DNA from: Desulfotomaculum nigrificans DSM 574
Lineage (GTDB): Bacteria > Bacillota > Desulfotomaculia > Desulfotomaculales > Desulfotomaculaceae
NCBI RefSeq assembly: GCF_000189755.2
Contig: NZ_KI912183.1
Span: forward strand, 2,988,788-3,052,787
Length of the DNA: 64,000 nucleotides
Direction of reading: 5' to 3'
The notes beneath the pieces are model-generated. The model ran no database searches. It saw only the letters and a program-made list of their open reading frames with translations, and was not told where the DNA came from. Made by a program: the position numbers and the translations under genes. Positions 59,763 through 64,000 of this stretch are shown one piece after another. The first letter of the stretch is position 1, and each line of letters opens with the position of its first letter.

Positions 59763-60330
59763 GCTGCGGGTTACGGACATCAAACAATACGTTTTTTGCC
59801 CGAGAATTATATATTTTACCTATGTTTGTCCGGTGGACAAGAAGGCCACCCGGAAAATGGAATATGGCAAAGAGGCTCATGTGGAATTAGATCAACTGGA
59901 GAAAAGGCGTAAATTTAAACGTTACAACTTAAGTGCCGCCGAAAGGAAATTCCATACCCAGCTATTTTCCGAAAGACTTGGTTTGGAAGGAAAACTGGAT
60001 ATGCACCTGGTGGCAGACGGCGAAATATTCCCGGTGGAATTTAAATATACCTTGAGAGGGCCTTCTCTTAACCATAAATACCAGTTAGTTGCCTATGCCA
60101 TGTTGCTGGAAGATATTTACAATAAGCCGGTAAGATACGGGTTTTTGCAGTTATATCCCAAGGGAGAAGTAATCCCAGTTGAGATCACCCCCAATGCCCG
60201 TATGTTTGTCAAAGAGATCATGCAAAAAATAAGGGCGATGGTTCGGAACCAAATTTTCCCCCCGACAACACTACGAAAATCTCGCTGTATTGACTGCGAG
60301 TATCGTAACTTCTGTAATGATGTGAGGTAA
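59755..60330 (+). CDS. cas4: CRISPR-associated exonuclease Cas4
   Basis: 191-residue RecB-like nuclease that trims prespacers and selects the PAM. Nuclease residues: GKLDMHLV (Asp) and VEFKYT (Glu-x-Lys). The four iron-sulfur cysteines are C15, C178, C181 and C187 (RCIDCEYRNFC). ATG overlaps cas2. A second Cas4-family gene follows after 3 bp. Confidence 0.93.
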   Translation: MLKLRVTDIKQYVFCPRIIYFTYVCPVDKKATRKMEYGKEAHVELDQLEKRRKFKRYNLSAAERKFHTQLFSERLGLEGKLDMHLVADGEIFPVEFKYTLRGPSLNHKYQLVAYAMLLEDIYNKPVRYGFLQLYPKGEVIPVEITPNARMFVKEIMQKIRAMVRNQIFPPTTLRKSRCIDCEYRNFCNDVR

Positions 60331-60333
60331 GCT

Positions 60334-61245
60334 ATGTATTTCCTAAGTGATGAAGAAAAAAAGCACCTGCTAAAAAACTATCTACCCCGCTCACGCCAGG
60401 CTGATACGGCTGAAGAGTTGCGTGGTTGGAACTGGCATCAACCTCCATTGCTGCCACCCTATGAAACGAAGCTGGGTGCCTACGAAATAGCAGGGGCATA
60501 TTGCCCCAGTAACCGTGATCTATACTTAAGAAGAGTGCAAAAAATCAAAAGCCTACCTAGCTTGGCCATGATTCGAGGCTATTTTTTACATGATGTTCTG
60601 GTTAAGGAACTATCCAGAGCAAAAAAGATTATTTACCACAGAGGAGTCCCCGGTTATAAAGAAATATTTAACGACTTAGAGCAAGGGCAGGATTACAAGT
60701 TACCGGACCAGTTTCAAGTAAACAAAAAAGATAAGCTCTATCTCGAAAAGGAAGCGGACATTATTGCTAAATTTGAACGACAGAGGCTGGCAGCAAAAAT
60801 TCATGATGTCTTAGTTAAACAGCCATATATTGGAGAAGATTCCTTGGTTAATTTGGCTGTACCTGTGGTGCTTGAACAGAAACTGGACGGTTCATTTTTA
60901 GGCATGAGCTCGCACCTAAGCGTAGACGCCTATACCTTCTCCGAACCAATGGTCATGGATTTAAAGTTTGGGGAAAAAAGAAAATTTCACAGATTACAAA
61001 CTACTGCCTATGCCTTGGCAATGGAAGCGGTCTATGAGTTTCCCGTTAACCTTGGGTGTATCGTTTATGCCAAGATAAAAGATGATCGGCTAATTATTGA
61101 AAAGGATATTCATATTATTGATGATGAGTTGCGTCAGTGGTTTGTTGAGGAGCGGGATGAAAAACTGAGAATGATAGAGGAAGAAATAGACCCGGGAGTC
61201 AAGGAATGTCCGGATAGCTGCCATATTCGGCAACTATGCCACTAA
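60334..61245 (+). CDS. csa1: Second Cas4-family nuclease, Csa1-like
   Basis: 303-residue protein resembling Csa1, the long Cas4 relative known from type I-A systems. RecB-type residues: Asp in LDGSFLGMSSHLSVDAY and Asp-x-Lys in MVMDLKFGEKR. Cysteines C57, C292, C296 and C302 (ECPDSCHIRQLCH) would form the iron-sulfur site. It lies directly after cas4 and before the leader. In organisms with two Cas4 proteins, the pair defines the PAM end and the opposite end of each new spacer; the same division here is inference. Confidence 0.75.
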   Translation: MYFLSDEEKKHLLKNYLPRSRQADTAEELRGWNWHQPPLLPPYETKLGAYEIAGAYCPSNRDLYLRRVQKIKSLPSLAMIRGYFLHDVLVKELSRAKKIIYHRGVPGYKEIFNDLEQGQDYKLPDQFQVNKKDKLYLEKEADIIAKFERQRLAAKIHDVLVKQPYIGEDSLVNLAVPVVLEQKLDGSFLGMSSHLSVDAYTFSEPMVMDLKFGEKRKFHRLQTTAYALAMEAVYEFPVNLGCIVYAKIKDDRLIIEKDIHIIDDELRQWFVEERDEKLRMIEEEIDPGVKECPDSCHIRQLCH

Positions 61246-61430
61246 ATTGCTAGAGGAATTTTGCCATCAACTGGGAAATATATTAATAAGCTTGGTCTTA
61301 GTAGAGGTTTCGCAAATACCCAGGGACTTATTGCAGATAATATGTCTTCGGAAAAAATCAAGCAAAAGGTGTTCTCTTGTTCTTTGAAAACTCAATAACT
61401 ACGCGGTTTCCAGAGTGCAAACCGAGGTCG
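61246..61430 (+). promoter_or_regulatory. CRISPR leader
   Basis: 185 bp between csa1 and the first repeat. No gene. The part next to the array is AT-rich with TCTTTGAAAACTCAATAAC near 61381-61399. It should contain the array promoter and the adaptation signal. Its position upstream of repeats whose 3' end is ATTGAAAC fixes plus-strand transcription of the array. Confidence 0.75.
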
Positions 61431-63469
61431 GTTACAATTACCTCCCGGTTATCAAGGGGATTGAAACGTCTTATTTGTGCCGGAATTAAAGGCGCTGGGA
61501 AGTTACAATTACCTCCCGGTTATCAAGGGGATTGAAACTTAAATTGCGATATTTGCGGAGAACAAACAGGGGAATGTTACAATTACCTCCCGGTTATCAA
61601 GGGGATTGAAACAAAATCTTCTTTATGTTGGTGATAATAGTCTTGTATTGTTACAATTACCTCCCGGTTATCAAGGGGATTGAAACGGCCATCATGCTGG
61701 CGGGAAGAGATTTTCCCTTTGCGTTACAATTACCTCCCGGTTATCAAGGGGATTGAAACGAAGAACTGGCCGGGGTGTTAGCCCACGAACTGGGACAGTT
61801 ACAATTACCTCCCGGTTATCAAGGGGATTGAAACCTGGACTATTTAACGCCGGGGCCTGGTCGGTGAACCTGGTTACAATTACCTCCCGGTTATCAAGGG
61901 GATTGAAACTATATGAACCATGTGCGGTCAGTTGCTATGTGTGATGTTACAATTACCTCCCGGTTATCAAGGGGATTGAAACTGTCGGTTCGGTGTGACC
62001 ACAGGGCTACTACTGCCCGTTACAATTACCTCCCGGTTATCAAGGGGATTGAAACAGATAAGCTGAAAGACAGTGATGGTAGGTACCTGTTGGTTACAAT
62101 TACCTCCCGGTTATCAAGGGGATTGAAACGAAAACTGTATTTGGAGCTAACCCAGAAGTTGCTGGAAGTTACAATTACCTCCCGGTTATCAAGGGGATTG
62201 AAACAAAATAAAATTTCCCGGGCACAAACCCGAGAACTCGTGTTACAATTACCTCCCGGTTATCAAGGGGATTGAAACAGATATTTGGCTATTGCTGGTC
62301 CACCTTTAATGCCAGTTACAATTACCTCCCGGTTATCAAGGGGATTGAAACAGGAGCATCCAGGTATCGGAAGAAGTATTCCCCGTCTGAGTTACAATTA
62401 CCTCCCGGTTATCAAGGGGATTGAAACAAACTGAACCTGAATGTGATTCGGACCTTTGACCAGTTACAATTACCTCCCGGTTATCAAGGGGATTGAAACA
62501 TTAATTATACTGGAAACAAATATAAATTACTCCCTCAGAGTTACAATTACCTCCCGGTTATCAAGGGGATTGAAACTAAGTGTCAACTCTGCGGTAAACA
62601 GGGGTCTGCCGATGTTACAATTACCTCCCGGTTATCAAGGGGATTGAAACAATTTCCCCTTCTGAATTCAGAATAACGGAATAGCCATGTTACAATTACC
62701 TCCCGGTTATCAAGGGGATTGAAACTCGTAAGCTGGCAAGCCTGGTCTTTGCGCTACCAGGACGTTACAATTACCTCCCGGTTATCAAGGGGATTGAAAC
62801 AAAAAATTATCGTACATCGAGAACTAACTGATTCACTTAGTTACAATTACCTCCCGGTTATCAAGGGGATTGAAACTTTTATTCCAGATTACGTAACGCC
62901 GTTTGCCTGGCAAGTTACAATTACCTCCCGGTTATCAAGGGGATTGAAACAGTAAGTTTTACAGTACCATCAGCAGGAGCAACATAAGTTACAATTACCT
63001 CCCGGTTATCAAGGGGATTGAAACCAAAAAAAATATTTGTCAATATATTATATTATTTTTAGTTACAATTACCTCCCGGTTATCAAGGGGATTGAAACTA
63101 AAATTTAAAACAATATTTATTGTTTATTTCTTTGGTTACAATTACCTCCCGGTTATCAAGGGGATTGAAACCAAAAAAAATATTTGTCAATATATTATAT
63201 TATTTTTAGTTACAATTACCTCCCGGTTATCAAGGGGATTGAAACGGACCTCCTTGTTGGTAAAACCATAATCCAGTACCTCGTTACAATTACCTCCCGG
63301 TTATCAAGGGGATTGAAACTGTAAAGGACGGACTGCCAGAACACCCATCGGCGGTAGGTTACAATTACCTCCCGGTTATCAAGGGGATTGAAACCAATAA
63401 TTACCTGGGCTTTAAGATTATTACAAAACACCGTTACAATTACCTCCCGGTTATCAAGGGGATTGAAAC
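61431..63469 (+). CRISPR. CRISPR array, 28 repeats of 37 bp, 27 spacers
   Basis: The repeat starts GTTACAATTACCTCCCGG, continues TTATCAA and ends GGGGATTGAAAC. By eye all 28 copies (first 61431-61467, last 63433-63469) are identical. Spacers are 34-40 bp, mostly 36-38. Spacers 22 (63025-63061) and 24 (63172-63208) are identical, and 22-24 are unusually AT-rich. The repeat type and cas genes agree with type I-B. Several spacers translate into recognisable protein motifs (see findings). After the last repeat, 25 bp remain before an insertion-element end, so the array may have lost its old end. Confidence 0.98.
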
Positions 63470-63494
63470 AAGGACCGTTGAGTACATCTGTATT

Positions 63495-63854
63495 TGTCAA
63501 CTCAAAATTCCCCCATGTGGCTATTAAAAATTCCCCCACTTAACAACAAGAGTTATGCTTTCATTGAATTATCCACAGTTTTACGTTATCTCATTAATCG
63601 TGACAATGCAAAGCATGATCGTGTCAGTTTGAATACAGTATACACGAGGGGTTCTGCCTAATAAATTAGGCCAATTGCTGCTTCTGCAACCACTCCTTTG
63701 TTTCTTTCATTCGATAGGAATTCCCATTCATATTAATTATGTATGATTGATGTGTTAAACGGTCAGTCATAGCTGCAGTCATAACCGGATCCTGGAATAT
63801 TTCCCCCCATCGCTCAAAAGAAAGGTTTGTAGTGATAATAGTGGATTTTCTGAG
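63495..63854 (-). mobile_element. IS21-type element remnant
   Basis: Begins with TGTCAACTCAAAATTCCCCC 25 bp after the last CRISPR repeat. The 11-bp direct repeat AAAATTCCCCC occurs at 63504-63514 and 63527-63537, like the multiple terminal repeats of IS21 elements. Inside lies only the 3' end of istB; istA and most of istB are gone. Confidence 0.75.
63666..63854 (-). pseudogene. istB: istB, C-terminal fragment
   Basis: On the minus strand 62 codons encode the C-terminus of the IstB ATPase: LRKSTIITTNLSFERWGEIF, then QDPVMTAAMTDRLTHQSYI and a basic tail before TAA. Full IstB is about 250 residues, so about three quarters is missing. The homology ends at about 63850-63855, where the plus strand turns into a transporter gene. 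Confidence 0.85.
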
Positions 63855-64000
63855 TTTGCCGCCATGTTCGGTATTATAGCCGGCCTGGCTGAACTGATAC
63901 CCTACTTTGGCCCCTTTATTGGCGCCGTGCCGCCGGTGGCCCTGGCTTTACTGCAATCTAAATGGTTGGCCCTGAAAGTTATCGTAGCTCTATTTATTGT
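63855..64000 (+). pseudogene. AI-2E-family transporter, 5'-truncated fragment running off the window
   Basis: The plus-strand frame from 63855 reads FAAMFGIIAGLAELIPYF then GPFIGAVPPVALALLQ, the conserved IPYFGP region of AI-2E-type permeases, which normally lies well inside the protein (full length about 350). The upstream part is replaced by the IS21 remnant. An ATG at 63864 exists but no ribosome-binding site is evident. The rest of the gene lies beyond the window. Confidence 0.75.

Noticed and set aside
60334..61245. Reading the locus as type I-A because of Csa1
   Set aside because: The effector genes are Cst1-, Cst2- and Cas5t-like with a fused HD-helicase Cas3, which is type I-B; no Csa5 or split Cas3 is present.
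61753..62955. Several plus-strand open frames with repeating LSRGLK or LPVIKGIET peptides
   Set aside because: They run through the CRISPR array; the periodic peptide comes from the repeats and no ribosome-binding sites exist.
61431..63469. Spacers matching genes in this window
   Set aside because: By eye none of the 27 spacers matched other parts of the window; a computed search of the whole genome would be needed.
63216..63539. Minus-strand 107-residue frame at the array end
   Set aside because: It consists of reverse-translated CRISPR repeats and the IS end.

Overview
The window looks like a chromosome segment of an anaerobic, endospore-forming Firmicute of the Peptococcaceae/Desulfotomaculum type. 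The inference rests on two spore germinant-receptor operons, lonB, spoIVFA-spoIVFB and a spo0B-like gene between rpmA and obg, on Rex, MreBCD, MinCDE and RNase G in clostridial gene order, on medium G+C, and on frequent GTG and TTG starts behind strong AGGAGG sites. The species cannot be fixed from the sequence alone. Layout: (1) 1-8.3 kb is a protein quality-control block: 5'-truncated tig, clpP, clpX, lonB, lon, ysxC. (2) 8.6-16.9 kb holds two germinant-receptor operons in different gene order (gerB-gerA-gerC-small membrane protein, then gerA-gerC-gerB). (3) 17.0-19.3 kb is a minus-strand pair: an FAD oxidoreductase and a membrane-anchored ABC-type binding protein with no transporter nearby. 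(4) 19.4-24.6 kb has a TIGR04086-type membrane protein, a valine T-box leader with valS, an orphan HicB-like protein and folC. (5) 24.6-29.2 kb is a sigma-54-controlled sugar-acid or sulfo-acid locus: a PrpR-N/PAS/AAA+ activator, a near-consensus -24/-12 promoter, a split UxaA-type dehydratase and a KdgT-like permease. (6) 29.2-30.5 kb is an intact IS30-like element. (7) 30.9-43.1 kb is the rex, maf, radC, mreBCD, mrdA, minCDE, rodA and spoIVFAB block for cell shape, division-site choice and the sigma-K checkpoint. (8) 43.3-51.6 kb has a B12-binding radical SAM pair, rng, rplU, rpmA, spo0B, obg, sfsA and a flavin reductase. (9) 51.7-63.5 kb is a complete type I-B (Tneap-like) CRISPR-Cas locus: cas6, then cas8b-cas7-cas5-cas3-cas1-cas2-cas4-csa1, a leader and an array of 28 identical 37-bp repeats with 27 spacers. 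(10) 63.5-64.0 kb is an IS21-type remnant (3' end of istB) fused to a 5'-truncated AI-2E-type transporter gene. Two items stand out. First, the cas8b promoter region contains one clear and one weaker degenerate CRISPR repeat in reverse orientation. A crRNA-like transcript from them would carry a guide with a 10-nt match to the ribosome-binding region of the same cas operon, which suggests a mini-CRISPR that represses its own cas genes. Second, three intergenic regions (after clpX, after minE, after rodA) carry an undescribed-looking family of large palindromic repeats built from 34-bp-period units, and two copies bracket rodA. How the genes work together: the proteases and trigger factor handle protein quality control; MreBCD, PBP2 and RodA elongate the cell wall while MinCDE places the septum; Spo0B, SpoIVFA/FB, LonB and the Ger receptors act in entering, completing and leaving sporulation; and the CRISPR locus gives adaptive immunity with two Cas4-family nucleases.
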